From NCBI GenBank assembly GCA_964479535.1, contig CAYZMM010000001.1, positions 524,106 to 588,105 on the forward strand: a stretch of 64,000 nt of DNA, in the 5' to 3' direction. This stretch comes from S015-6 sp964479535 (GTDB lineage Bacteria > Desulfobacterota > DSWW01). Each line of letters opens with the position of its first letter. The stretch's first letter is position 1. The position numbers were made by a program, and so were the translations under genes. Positions 7,542 to 19,800 of the stretch are shown one piece after another. Under the pieces are notes generated by a model. The model worked only from the letters and a program-made list of their open reading frames with translations. It was not told the origin of the DNA and searched no databases.

Positions 7542-10500
7542 ATGGCGTGGCGCACCGACTCCACAGTCGACCGACTCCTTGTTCTTGGTCTCATCCCTTC
7601 GCTGATCCTCCTCTTCGGTTTTGCGGGAAGGGCCGGCGCGCAGACGGAACCACCCGTTCCCAGCGGTGTGGAGGGGGACCTGGATGGTGACTGCGATGTG
7701 GACCGCCTGGACATGAACATCCTGCTCGCGGCCAGAAACACCCCTGCTGCGGGCCCGGAGGATCCACGGGATCTGGACCGGGACGGCATGATCACCGTCC
7801 TGGACGCCCGGAAGCTGGTGCTTCTCTGCATACAGCCCCGTTGCGCGATTCTACAGTCGAGCTGTGACCCGACCAACGAGCCGCCGACGGCGGATGCCGG
7901 CCCGGATCAGTTCCACATCCTCTCCCCGGGAGAGACTGAAGTGGAAGTGTCACTGATCGGTTCGGGGTCGACCGACCCCGACGGGACGATCATGAACTAC
8001 GCCTGGGCCGGCTCCCCGGACCCGGCCGACGAACAGAACCCTGTCGTCACCCTCCCGGCGGGTGTCTACACCTTCATCCTGGTCGTTACGGATGATGCAG
8101 GGGAAAAGAGTGCACCGGACCCGTGCGTGATCACCGTTGAGCAGACGCCCAATCTGCCCCCCACCGCAGACGCCGGGCAGGATCAGACCCATGCCCTCGC
8201 TTTCGGCCAGACCGTGAAGCAGATCTCTCTGGACGGCCAGGCCTCTGCAGACTCGGATGGACAGATCGGCGAATACATATGGTCGGGCAGCCCGGACCCC
8301 GCTGACGAGGCTCGACCCGCCGTGTCCCTCTCTGCCGGAACCTATGTGTTCACCCTCCTCGTCACGGACGATCTGGGGCTGCAGAGCGACCCGGACACCG
8401 TGACCATCGAGATCCTTCCGCCCCCCGAGGTGCACCCGCCACAGGTCCTTCTCGAACAGAGCGAATACCATGTGGACGAAGGAAGCAGCCTGTCCTTCCC
8501 GGTCTCGGCCACCGACCCGGACGATGAGAACGTATCCCTCTTCGCCTCACCGACGATATCGAATACGAGCTTCGCCTCTACGACGGGCACCGGCGCCGCC
8601 GGTACCTTCACGATTGCACCCGACCACTCTCAGCAGGGGCTCTACACGATCGCCTTCACCGCCCGGGACGCGGTGGGCCTCACGGACACGAGGACCGTCC
8701 AGATCACCGTCAACAACGTGAACCGCGGCCCGACCCTGTCCGTCCCCGCCGGGGTGGAAGTCGATGAAGGCGAGATGGCTACGGTGCAGCTCAGTGCGGT
8801 CGACCCGGACGGAGACCCGATCAACCTGACCGCCGGCCCGCTTCCCGGGAACGCCCTGTTCCTTCCCGCCACCGGGGCCGTTGTCTTTGCGCCTGACTAT
8901 GATCAGGCAGGCACCTACCAGATCATCTGCACGGCAAGCGACGGCGAAATGGAGGCATCCGAACCGCTCGAGGTGGTGGTGAACGACGTGGACCCCGGCG
9001 GAACGGGTGAGGACCAGAGGCTGGAGCTTCTGGTCAACCCGGTGGAGACCCCGACGTTCCTGACCACCACACGGGTCACAGGGTCCGTCAACGCGGATCC
9101 GGCCCCCGAACCGGAGAGGATCGAATCCGCCCTGATCACGGGAATGAGCCCCGCCTCCGGACCGCAAGGCCTCAACGTGGACGTTCTTCTGACCGGTCAA
9201 GCCCAGGGGGACTTCGCCACCCATTTCGAAACAGGACTCAGCGGAGCGGATTTCGGTGCGGGCATCACGGTCAACTCCCTCGTGGTGACCGGTCCCGCCG
9301 AGGCGACAGCGAACATATCGATCTCGCCCGACGCGGAATACGGGTCCCGGGTCGTCACACTGACCACCGGCAACGAAGTGGCCGTGGCAACGATGGGCTT
9401 CAACGTCACCCCCGGCCGGAGCGAGGTGAGCGGCGTACTGGTCGACGACTCGGGTCAGGCCCTCGCCGGCGCCACGGTGACCCTGCAGGGTACGTCCATC
9501 CAGGTCGTAACGAACGCGGACGGCTCCTTCACCCTCACGAACGCACCTGCCGGCTCCCTCACACTCGTCGTGAGTGCCCCGAATCACCAGCTCATCGTCC
9601 TGGAGATCGAGGCGGAGACAGGAGAGCAGATCGATCTGGGCGACCTGGCAAGCGCGCCCACCGTGTACGACCCGGACGCCCTGCCCTCGGCCACCGTGCT
9701 GAGCGTGGTCGGCCGCGGCGTTCCCCGACTGCGGTTCACCGGTGAAGAGGAAGAGGCGAGGGAACTCATACACGACACGATCCAGGTCGTGGGCGGGACA
9801 CGCTTCGGCGTCCTCGACGCGTACGGAAACCAGCTCAACCCGAACGTGGAAGGCAACGGGCTGGCCAGCCTGAAGGCCGAGGCCGTGGACGCGATGATCG
9901 ACTACTGGCAGATCGGCGAGACGACACAACTCGGCGCCATGATCCTTGGGTTCATCGCCCTCTTCGAGTGGGAGGAACCCGCACCGAGCCCGTACGAATT
10001 GCTCGAGGCCCTGCAGGAGGTGGTGGATCAGGCGTGGAACGATCCGTACATGGAGGACAGCGCTCTTCCGATCATCCTGTTCAACCGGGGGCAGTCCATT
10101 TCCCCGAACGCGCCTCGACTCTCGCTCCGTATGCCCCTGAACCCGCTGCAGGCCTACCTCTTCTCCTCCGGCCTCCTCGGCTTCGCGAATCACCTGCTCT
10201 TCCTGCAGGACTTCCCGGAGGGCGAGACCGGCGGAACACAGACCGGCTTCAACAGCGTCCCTGATTCGCTCGTCCGCCTGGCCATGCACACCGACGGATT
10301 CCTGTATCCCGGGGCCGTCGTGTCCGACGCGGCCCCTCCCCTTCTGCTTGCCCAGGCGGACCCGAACACCCCACCCGTGGCCGTGGCAAGCGTGCCCCCC
10401 GGCCACAGCACCACCGTACAGCTCACCGGAAAAGGCCCGGTCCAGGTGACCCTGGACGGGAGCCTGTCCAACGACCCGGACCCGGGCGGCACGATCGAGG

Positions 10501-13500
10501 CCTACCGGTGGATCCGGACATCGAGTGAAGACCAGGACCCTGCCGACGTGGCACAACCCCAGGTGTACCTCAACGGGGGGAGAACCCACACCTTCCGTCT
10601 GATCGTGCAGGACAACGAGGGCGCCTGGAGCGCCTACGACGAAGTGACCTTCGAACTCGAAGGGGAGTGCGGTTTCATTCACTCGAGCAATCCCACCTTC
10701 ATCTCATGGTGCGACGTGTTCCAGAAGTTCGGGCAGGGCAAGGTCAAGGGAGCGGTGACGAACATCGAGACCACCTCGGAAGCGGTCTACAGCCTCTTCA
10801 CCCCGGAAATCGTGGACACGGCAGGCGAAAAGCGGATCATGGCGGACCGCTGGATCCAGTACACCAAGGATCTCGGGATCGACACCGACTTCATCGAGAA
10901 GAAGAAGCACCGGACGAAGTTCCTCAAGGTGTACAAGGAGCTCAGGGCGGAAGCGGAGACCTTTGAAGTCGTGGAGGAGTGGGCCAACGGCATTGCGGAC
11001 CTGTACAAGGACTTCATGAGCGCGGTCGCAGGCCAGATGGTGGACGCCCTCTTCAAGGATCTGTTCCTGAAGAAGCTCGCCGCCGGCACGATCGAGGCGG
11101 CCCGGCCCGAGCCTCCCATCATCGAGCGCGCCGAAGTTGTGCACAGTGAGGAAGGGCTCCCCGAGTCGGTGAGGGTCGAGTTCCACCCCTGCCTGGACGA
11201 GATCGACGAGGCCATCAACGGCAGCTCGGCCCATCACTACTACCTCGTCTATCGCCAGAACCAGCAGGCGGGCGGCCAGACCCTGCTCTACATGCTTCCG
11301 TCCTACAAATACCAGGAACGGCTTTCCGCCATGCCGGACGACGTGGCCGCCAACATGCTCGACGCCCTGCTGAAGGAAGACCCGAATCTTCTGCTCAGCT
11401 TCGTCGACCCGAACCCTCCTCTCGGCACGAACACCTACCGCATGGTCACCCGGGTCATTCGCGGCCCGGTGCCGCCCAAGACCTACATCGAGCCGGAGAA
11501 GAAGATGGGCCTGGAGATCCTCGTCGGCCGGGCCGGTCCGGCGGCCTCGGCCCTCGTCAACATGATGTTCACCGTGAGCGACACCATGCAGGACATCATC
11601 GTCAACACGAGATACCAGATCAGCGAGTTCTCGAGTCCCGAGATGGTCTACGTGGGCGCGCTCACACAAAACACCTACCCGCGGATCGATCTGGGCGTGG
11701 CGGACAGGACCGGCGATCTGTACCTGAGTATTCCGGACACGGGCCTGATCCTCCGCTGGTCGCCGGACGGCATCAAGCCCTTTGCCGAATCCGGTTTCCG
11801 GCTGCCCTATCAGGCGGGCCTGGCCGTGGATCCGTGGGGCAATGTGTTCACGGACAACAAGGCCTCCGATCTGAGCTTCGGCGGGAAGATCTTCCGGTTC
11901 ACCGCCGAAACCGGCGAGCGCAACATCGTCGGCTCGGTGAACTACTACAGCCCTCTCCTCCAGTACGCCCGAGGCGCCGACGTGAAGGCGATCACCTACG
12001 GCTTCGACCGCGTCGACAAGCGGCCGTACCTGTTCATCGCGGACACGGCGGACCGCCGCATTTCCAAGCTCGATCTTCGGAACGGCGCGGTCATCCACGA
12101 GTATCTGTACGAACGGAACGTGAGCCACAACTATGCGCAGTCCAACCTGTTCCTCTTCCAGGGCAACACGCATCTCCACTACAGTTACATGTCGAACCGC
12201 ATCTACGCGACCCAGGGCAACGAACTGCTTATTGCCTACCCGGACGGCACCGCGGAAAGCCCCTTCCATCACATCGACAACCCCTTCGAGACGTCCTGGC
12301 TCACCGGCATCGACGGGGACTTCAACGGAGACATCTACGTGGCCGACATGTTCGGCGGCCGGGTCGTCAAGGTCCCTTACTGGTACATGGCCTTCGGCGG
12401 GTACGGAAAGGACCCGGACTACCTGGAGCGGCACGTCGTGGTGGAGGGCCTGGACGAGCCCCTGGACATCCAGCTCTCCGCCGACGCGGCGGAACTCTAT
12501 GTCATCGACTCCCGCGGCCTCAAGCGCGTTCGTCTGGGGCTTTCCGGCCGTATCTGGGACGAGCCGAACAACCTGCCCCTGGCCGCAGCCACGATCCTGG
12601 TGAACGGGCAGGCCGTGGGCTCCACCGACGGCGAAGGCTACTTCCGGCTGACCAACATCGATGCCGGCGGAGCGGTTCGCTTCGTCGTGCAGGCCCAGGA
12701 CGGAAGGGTCCAGGACCTGACCGGGTATCCGGATCTCCGATTCCCCTACCCGGGTGAAGGCCACCTCGTAATGGAGAACGACATCGCTTTCGAGGTCCTG
12801 CCCGACCCGGATCCGATCAACATTGCCCTCACCCCGGCGGACATAGCGATCGAGGACATTGACTTCCCGCACGAGGCGGACGTGGTGGTGGACTACGAGA
12901 CCGTGGGGGAAACCGTGGAGACGAACATCATCCTTCCCGGGCCCCGGTTCGATGTCAGCGACCCGGTGAGAACCACGGTCGGGCTTCCGCCCCTGCCCGA
13001 ACCCCCGGCTGCAGCCCGTGTCACGGACCACCTGGAGCCCGGTGACCTGCCGGTCCTCCCGAGCCCGAAGGCTGCTTACACGTCCTCCTCGAGGCCCTTG
13101 GGAAAGGCCTACCGAATCAAGACGCGACTGCTCAGCCCTGCGGACGGACTGAAGGTGCCAACCGTCGGCACCGGACCGCCCCGCACCCGTATCCGGGGTG
13201 TGGTGCTTACCCCGGAGGACCTGCCGGAGGCGGCACCCTCGGAAGTCACCGTCGAGTTCAACGGCCGCACCGAGCGGATCCCCGTCACCAACGGCGTCTT
13301 CGAGATTGCGGACGCCGAGCTGAGCGAAGGCCTGAACCGCCTCGCCGTCCGGGCAGAGCCCTCGGAGGTGCTGCTGCCCGATGCGGTGATCATCCCGGGC
13401 GGCCGTTCCCACCGGGTGGGCGCAGGCCGGTACGGTGAGACCACGACCGCAGCGCCGGAGCCGCCCGCCCTGCGCGCATCCGACCCGGATCTGCTGACGC

Positions 13501-13829
13501 GACGTTCGGACGGAACCCTCGCACCGAGGAAGGCGCCCGACGAGGGCATCGGTTTCACCGGGTTCGTCCTAGCCAGGATCGGTGACACAGAAAGTCCGCG
13601 CCCGCTGAAGGGGGTGACCGTCTCGGTCTACGACCCGGTCGCGGATCCCTCCCTGGCCGGACGCCCGCTCGGCACGGCCAGGACGGACGAGGTGGGGTTC
13701 TACAGGATGATCGTGCCCAGGGCTGCACTGGCTGCGGACCCGGCTGGCCCTCTGCCGGACCCCGAGGATCCGGCCAGCATGACGGAAAGGTCCCTTCGGG
13801 TGGTGGTCGACCATGTTCGGAGCGAATAG
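7542..13829 (+). CDS. Giant secreted multidomain protein (dockerin-like, PKD, Ig-like, beta-propeller)
   Basis: 2095 residues from the ATG at 7542. This start is preferred over an upstream TTG because GGGAGG precedes it and a signal peptide follows (hydrophobic LLVLGLIPSLILLFGF, then AGA|Q). Residues about 46-96 hold two calcium-loop repeats (DLDGDCDVDRLDMN and DLDRDGMITVLDAR) typical of type I dockerins. PKD-like domains follow (about 112-200 and 205-292), then two cadherin/He_PIG-like Ig domains (298-475), a carboxypeptidase-regulatory-like domain (about 626-690) and a third PKD (about 941-1040). An NHL/propeller-like region spans about 1370-1660, with further regulatory-like and Ig-like domains to the C-terminus. 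No catalytic domain is recognised. It is likely an extracellular adhesin or scaffold and is followed 10 bp later by a second giant gene. Confidence 0.88.
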   Translation: MAWRTDSTVDRLLVLGLIPSLILLFGFAGRAGAQTEPPVPSGVEGDLDGDCDVDRLDMNILLAARNTPAAGPEDPRDLDRDGMITVLDARKLVLLCIQPRCAILQSSCDPTNEPPTADAGPDQFHILSPGETEVEVSLIGSGSTDPDGTIMNYAWAGSPDPADEQNPVVTLPAGVYTFILVVTDDAGEKSAPDPCVITVEQTPNLPPTADAGQDQTHALAFGQTVKQISLDGQASADSDGQIGEYIWSGSPDPADEARPAVSLSAGTYVFTLLVTDDLGLQSDPDTVTIEILPPPEVHPPQVLLEQSEYHVDEGSSLSFPVSATDPDDENVSLFASPTISNTSFASTTGTGAAGTFTIAPDHSQQGLYTIAFTARDAVGLTDTRTVQITVNNVNRGPTLSVPAGVEVDEGEMATVQLSAVDPDGDPINLTAGPLPGNALFLPATGAVVFAPDYDQAGTYQIICTASDGEMEASEPLEVVVNDVDPGGTGEDQRLELLVNPVETPTFLTTTRVTGSVNADPAPEPERIESALITGMSPASGPQGLNVDVLLTGQAQGDFATHFETGLSGADFGAGITVNSLVVTGPAEATANISISPDAEYGSRVVTLTTGNEVAVATMGFNVTPGRSEVSGVLVDDSGQALAGATVTLQGTSIQVVTNADGSFTLTNAPAGSLTLVVSAPNHQLIVLEIEAETGEQIDLGDLASAPTVYDPDALPSATVLSVVGRGVPRLRFTGEEEEARELIHDTIQVVGGTRFGVLDAYGNQLNPNVEGNGLASLKAEAVDAMIDYWQIGETTQLGAMILGFIALFEWEEPAPSPYELLEALQEVVDQAWNDPYMEDSALPIILFNRGQSISPNAPRLSLRMPLNPLQAYLFSSGLLGFANHLLFLQDFPEGETGGTQTGFNSVPDSLVRLAMHTDGFLYPGAVVSDAAPPLLLAQADPNTPPVAVASVPPGHSTTVQLTGKGPVQVTLDGSLSNDPDPGGTIEAYRWIRTSSEDQDPADVAQPQVYLNGGRTHTFRLIVQDNEGAWSAYDEVTFELEGECGFIHSSNPTFISWCDVFQKFGQGKVKGAVTNIETTSEAVYSLFTPEIVDTAGEKRIMADRWIQYTKDLGIDTDFIEKKKHRTKFLKVYKELRAEAETFEVVEEWANGIADLYKDFMSAVAGQMVDALFKDLFLKKLAAGTIEAARPEPPIIERAEVVHSEEGLPESVRVEFHPCLDEIDEAINGSSAHHYYLVYRQNQQAGGQTLLYMLPSYKYQERLSAMPDDVAANMLDALLKEDPNLLLSFVDPNPPLGTNTYRMVTRVIRGPVPPKTYIEPEKKMGLEILVGRAGPAASALVNMMFTVSDTMQDIIVNTRYQISEFSSPEMVYVGALTQNTYPRIDLGVADRTGDLYLSIPDTGLILRWSPDGIKPFAESGFRLPYQAGLAVDPWGNVFTDNKASDLSFGGKIFRFTAETGERNIVGSVNYYSPLLQYARGADVKAITYGFDRVDKRPYLFIADTADRRISKLDLRNGAVIHEYLYERNVSHNYAQSNLFLFQGNTHLHYSYMSNRIYATQGNELLIAYPDGTAESPFHHIDNPFETSWLTGIDGDFNGDIYVADMFGGRVVKVPYWYMAFGGYGKDPDYLERHVVVEGLDEPLDIQLSADAAELYVIDSRGLKRVRLGLSGRIWDEPNNLPLAAATILVNGQAVGSTDGEGYFRLTNIDAGGAVRFVVQAQDGRVQDLTGYPDLRFPYPGEGHLVMENDIAFEVLPDPDPINIALTPADIAIEDIDFPHEADVVVDYETVGETVETNIILPGPRFDVSDPVRTTVGLPPLPEPPAAARVTDHLEPGDLPVLPSPKAAYTSSSRPLGKAYRIKTRLLSPADGLKVPTVGTGPPRTRIRGVVLTPEDLPEAAPSEVTVEFNGRTERIPVTNGVFEIADAELSEGLNRLAVRAEPSEVLLPDAVIIPGGRSHRVGAGRYGETTTAAPEPPALRASDPDLLTRRSDGTLAPRKAPDEGIGFTGFVLARIGDTESPRPLKGVTVSVYDPVADPSLAGRPLGTARTDEVGFYRMIVPRAALAADPAGPLPDPEDPASMTERSLRVVVDHVRSE

Positions 13830-13839
13830 GAGCGATACG

Positions 13840-16800
13840 ATGAAGATCGTGACACGTACAGATCGGATGGCCTCTGTTTTCCTCTCCGTCATGGTGACTG
13901 CGCTCCTCTTTCCGTGCGTATCGGCCGCAGACATCACCGTTACCGTAACCGGGCCGGGGGGCCAGGCGAGTCAGGCACTGCCCGACACGGGCGGCACCTT
14001 CGACATGAACCTGCCCCTTAATCAGAACGCCGTGAACCCGATCACGGTCACCGCCGAGGACGAACACGGCAACCGGGCTGCACGGGAACTCGCCGTCACC
14101 CAGGTGTCGCTGGACAAGATCGTGGTGTCCAAGGTGACCTCCGAGCGCCTTTCCGTGGAGGAGGTGGAACAGCTCGTCAATGACGGCGTCATCGACCTGG
14201 ACGACCCGGAAAACTACAACGTTTCCGTCTTCGACATCGTTCTGACCATCGCGAAGGAGCCGGTCCCGATCCGCCTGCCCATCGCGATGCCGAAGGGGGA
14301 GGAGCCCGGCGGCTGGGAAACCTACAAGATGCCGGAACCGGGTGACGGCGGCTCGAGCAACCGGCCGCCCCCGCCGCCTGTTCAGATCGTCGTTTTCGAG
14401 GAAGGTGTCTCCGGACCGGGCGGCACCTACGTATCCGTTCCGGGTGTTCTCGTCATCGAGGGCCGGATCAAGAGCCTGAAGGAGTTCTTCGCCGTTCGGA
14501 TGCTGCTGATGAACACTTCGGGCATCTTCACCCTGAGCGACGTGGTTGCGAGCATCGCGTTTCCGGACGGCGGCCTGACGAGAATCCTCCCCGCAGACGG
14601 CGTCGTCTCTTTCGGCGACATCCTGCCGGGCGACGGTGAGCAGCCCGGACAGAAGGAGAAGGAGTTCATCATCCGGGGTGACGAGATCGGCGTCCGCGAC
14701 GTGACCGTCGACTTCGGCGGTGTACTGACCGGCCCGGGCATCCTGGTGGACGAGACGATCCCCTTCAACGGAAGCGCCGGTACCGACGTCGAGGTCAAGG
14801 GCCCGCCCACCTTCGAGGTGCAGGTCACCCACCCCGACTTCGTGGTTGCGAACGAGCCGTACGAGCTCGAAGTGAAGATCACCAACACGGACGACATCCC
14901 GGCCATGTACGCAAGCCTGGAACTGGACATGGGAGCCGATGGGGTTCTGGTCAGCTGCGAGATCGACGCCGGCGGAAACCCGGTATGCACCGAAATCGAC
15001 GGGACCGAGGTCCGGAGTCTCGGCCACATCCTTCCCGGCCAGACCGCGACCGAGGTCTTCACCGTGAAGCCGCTCAAGACCGGACGGGTCAGCTCCTGCA
15101 TGGGCGCATCCGACCAGAACATCACCCTTCAGGTCTTCGTGGGAACGATCGGCTGCATGGTGGGACACTTTCCACCCGACCGGATCCCGTCGGACGGCGC
15201 ACCGGCCGTGACGGTGCTCCCCCTCCCGAACGCCACGGGCATTCACACCGACTCCCCGGTGGTCGCCTTCTTCAGCGAAGAGATGGACACGACGACGATC
15301 ACCACCGGCGAGGAAGGCTCCTTCAATGTCTTCGACGGTGCCCGCGAGCGCGTACCGGGCCAGCTTCGCTTTCAACGGATCAACGATAAGACCGCCGCCA
15401 TCTGGCAGGTGAACGACGGGGTCACCAACCGATTGGCGCCGAACGCCGATTACACGGTCATGGTGACCGACGATGTCGCCGATCTGGACGGCTCCAGCCC
15501 GGCCGCGCAGTGGTTGAGCACCTTCGCCACCACCGGCACCGGGATCGATGACGTCACAGCGCCGGCAATCACCCTGTCCGTGCGCCCCCCCGTGGACCCG
15601 AACTTCGTGTTGCCCGGACAGATCATCGAGGTAAACGCATACGCCTCGGACCAGGGATCGGGTATCCGCCGCGTGGAGGCGAGGATCAAGGACCTGGACG
15701 AACCCGGGGCGGCCTTCCAGCTCGTAGACCAGAAGACCGTGTTCGAAGGCGATCTGCCTCCCTACATCTTCGCCGTCGACTCGTCGAACCTGGTCCCCGG
15801 CCACGCCTACCAGTTCCGTGGCTCCGCCTACGACGGGAACGGCAACGTCCGGGACTCGACGATCTCCGTGCTCGTCGCCGCTTCCGCCGCTCCCCCCAGC
15901 CTGCTTCTGCCCGAAGACCCGGCGAGCCCGGTCCTGCACGGCATATCGCTGGACGTTACACCTCTGGAATACTCGGGCGGCGTGCGTGAGGTGCGTTTCT
16001 ATCTGGACGACGCGACCGCGCCCTTCAAGACGGTGAACCTTGCTCCCTTCCAGGCGAGCCTGAAGACCCTGGGGCTTGCTCTCGGGGCCCACACGGTTCG
16101 GGCCGTGGCCGAAGACGGTCTCGGACAGACCGGCGAAGACACCCTCACCATGGAACTGGTCGAGAACCTGAACATGCCGACCGTGGGCTTTGCCGGGGCG
16201 ACGGACGGCACGGAGTACCTCGAAGGAAGCGCCATCCTCATCAGCGGTACAGCCGAGGACCCCGTCGGCATCCAGTCGATGCGCTACTACCTCGATGCGG
16301 ACCCGGACCCGATCTTCACGGGCACGGCACCCATTCTGCTCGATTCCGCCGACCTCGGCCTCGGCGTCCACACGGTCACTCTCCTGGCGACCAACAACCT
16401 AGGCGTATCCAACGACGTGGCGGATCCTGCATCTTCTCTCACTTTCTCCATCGTGGCACCTCCGCCGGGACCACCGCCGCCACCGCCCGCGTTGACGAAC
16501 GTGTCGCATCCAGATGGAAGCGGCGTGATCTCTCTCGAGGGATCATCCTCTCCGGGAGCGAGGATCGATGCAACGAACACGAGCACCGGCGTGACGGTAA
16601 GCACGACGGTCTCCCCTTCCGGAACCTTCAGCGTCCGGATCGATGCGCAGGTCGGTGACGTCCTTTCCGTGGTGGCATACGACTTCAGCCAGTCTCCCTC
16701 TCCAAGCGATTCGATCCAAGTGACGGCCGCCGCTCCGCCCGTGCTCGAATCGATCGACGTGTCGCCTGTGGCCATGATTTTCACCGTACTCAACGAATCC

Positions 16801-19800
16801 CGGAACATCACGGTCACCGGCCATTACGACAACGGCTCTGCAGAGGATGTGACCTCGGCCGCCTCCTTCTCCAGCGACGACCCGTCCGTTGCCTCGGTCG
16901 GCTCTTCGGGCACGGTCGTGGCCCTTTCGTATGGAACGGCGACCGTGACGGTTACACTGGGAACCTTCCAGGAGCAGGTGGCCGTCACATCGAACATCAT
17001 CGATCTCACCGGCATCTCCGTGGCCCCTGTCTCGGTGAACATGGTGGCCATCGGACAGACGAGTCCGCTTTCCGTCACCGGTCACTACAGCGACGGATCG
17101 AGCCAGGCGGTCGCTGCGGGCCTTTCGTACTCAAGCGGCGACACGCAGGTGACAACCGTCGATTCCACGGGCCTGATCACCGCCGTGGGCGACGGCTCTA
17201 CCGAGGTCATGGTTTTCCACGCGGGGGTTCCGCCCGTGGCGGTACCGGTCACGGTCGACACCGGGCTCGATCCTGCTCCAATCGTCAGCATCCTAAGTCC
17301 GACAGAGGGATCGAACGTGGAGCGGGGGGATCTCGTCTCCGTGACGGTACGGGCCGAGGACGCAATCGGCGGCGTGGTCCGCCTGTCCCTGGATGTTTCG
17401 GGTGAGACCGTGGATGCACAGATGCTCCAGATCTCCCCGGCCTCGCTCGACACGACACGGGCCCTCTGGTTCACGGTGGCCGAGACCGCTGCCGTAGGAG
17501 GGACCATCGGGGTTTCCGCACAGGCGGAAGACACGAGCGGCCACACGTCCGCAACGGCTTCCGTAACCCTCAACGTCGTGGACGAGACGCCTCCCTCCGT
17601 CGCGATCATCCAGCCCGCCCAACAGGGGGCCTTCAATTTCGGCGATACGGTGGACATCCGGGTGGAGGCCTCGGACGCGGTGGGGCTCGCCCAGATCCGG
17701 TTCGAGACCGCCGGCTCCCTGAGTGAATCCGGCATCCACACGGTGGCGCCCATTTCCCAGGCGGACACCGCAGCCTTCTCCTTCACCGTACCTTACGGGG
17801 TCGGATCGCCCGACGTGAGGATCCACGCGTATGCAGTGGATCTGTACGGCAACGAGGGATCTGCAATCCCTGTCGACATCCTCCTGACGGATGCGGACAT
17901 CAGCCCGCCCGAGACCACGGCAACGGCCGTGACCGATCATGCGGGCAGTACCATCGCAATCGTGACGTACGAGGTCCTCGACGGCCTCGACGACCTGGAC
18001 CACGTGGAACTCTTCTTCCGGCGAAACGGCGCCGGCACGTTCAACCGCTACACCGACGCGGACGGCGGAAACGCCCTGGGGCACTTCTTCCCGGATGCGG
18101 GAAACGCGGGAACCATCTCCTTCGACTCCACGAAGATGGGCGGCGACGGCGCCTACGAATTCTACACGGTGGGTGTGGACCTGGCCGGCAACCGTGAGCC
18201 GGCACCGGACGACGGAGCAGGCGACGTGGTGCCCGACCAGACGGCCGTGTTCAATGCCGGCACCGTCTGGACCGTGATCGATACGGAGACGTGGATCGAC
18301 GAGGGGGACGGCACATACGACGATCAGAACCTCCGCATCGAAGGGGTGACCGTAACGATCGACGGAACGCACGGCTTCCGCAACGTAGAGCTCGTCAACG
18401 GAGCCTTGCTCACGCATCCGGAGACCGACATGGACTTCGAGTACGGTCTTGCTCTGAACGCATGGACCCTCACCCTGGATACGGCCAGCAGCATCAATGT
18501 GGATGCACGCGGCTACCTGGGAGGAGAGCGCGGAGGAAACGACTGCTCCGGCCAGACGGAAGGGAACACGGACGGGTCCAGCTTCCGATCCGGAGGCTCC
18601 TATGGCGGCGTCGGCGGATCCTTTGACGGCGGCACCCCGAACGAGCCGTACGGCGATCTGACCGCTCCGGTGGAGCCGGGTTCCGGAGGCTCCTGCTACA
18701 ACAGTAGCCGTCCGGGCGGCGACGGCGGCGGCAGCATAGAGATCCATGCGATCAACATCGTTACGGACGGATCCATAACAGCGAACGGCGGAACGGGCAG
18801 CGGATATCAGTCCGGAAGCGGTTCCGGCGGCTCCATCTACCTCGTCACCTCCACGTTGTCGGGCGCAGGCACCATCGCGGCCAACGGGGGTGCTCACGAG
18901 GTCGGCGGCGGCGGCGGGAGGGTTGCCGTCCACTGCATCGATGTCTCCACCATGGACAACGGCCTGATTCAGGCCCTTGGAGGACAGGGCAGCTACGCCC
19001 TGGGCGGAAACGGCACCGTCTTCCTCAAAGGTGTGGAGGAATCGAACGGCACCCTCGTGGTGGACGGCCAGGGTGCGTCCTCGACCTTCTCCACTCTGCC
19101 CATCCCTGCCGGCGTTGTGTTCGACAACATCCTGATCCGGAACAACGCGCGGGTGGTGGCGGACGACCCCCTCGTCGTGAGCGACACGCTCGAGATCCTG
19201 GAGGGGAGCATTTTGACCCACTCCCCGGAATCCGAGGCGGGACTGACGATCGAGGCGGACCGGGTCGAGGTGGATGCCACGAGCGCCATCGATGTCTCCG
19301 CCAGAGGCTATCGGGGAGGATACCGTGACGCCAACAACCGGTGTGAAGGGCTCACCCTGGGCGGACTGCCCGGCGCCGTGTACCGGTCCGGCGGCAGCTA
19401 CGGCGGTTACGGAGGCGTCTTTGACGGAGCAGGCGGCAATGCGCCCTACGGGCATCCCGCAGAGCCTGTCTATCTGGGCTCCGGCGGCTCCTGTTACAGC
19501 AGCAGTCGTCCCGGGGGCAACGGCGGCGGCCTGATTCGCATCACGGCGGCGGAGGCACTGGTCGTGGACGGGGGCATCCTGGCCAACGGCGCCCCGGGCA
19601 GCGGATATCAGTCCGGCAGCGGCGCCGGCGGCTCCATCGACATCGTTACCTCCCTGCTGCGCGGTACGGGAACGATTGCCGCCAACGGACATGCCCACGA
19701 GGTCGGAGGCGGGGGCGGACGGATCGCCGTCACCTATGACTACCTCGGCGACACCGGCGACGACCTGAACGGCCTTCGAAACGTGACCGCCTTCGGCGGT

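Noticed and set aside
8547..13412. Long open frames on the minus strand opposite the first giant protein
   Set aside because: Arg/Gly/His-rich translations with no motifs; the plus-strand frame has clear domains. They arise from GC-rich codon bias.
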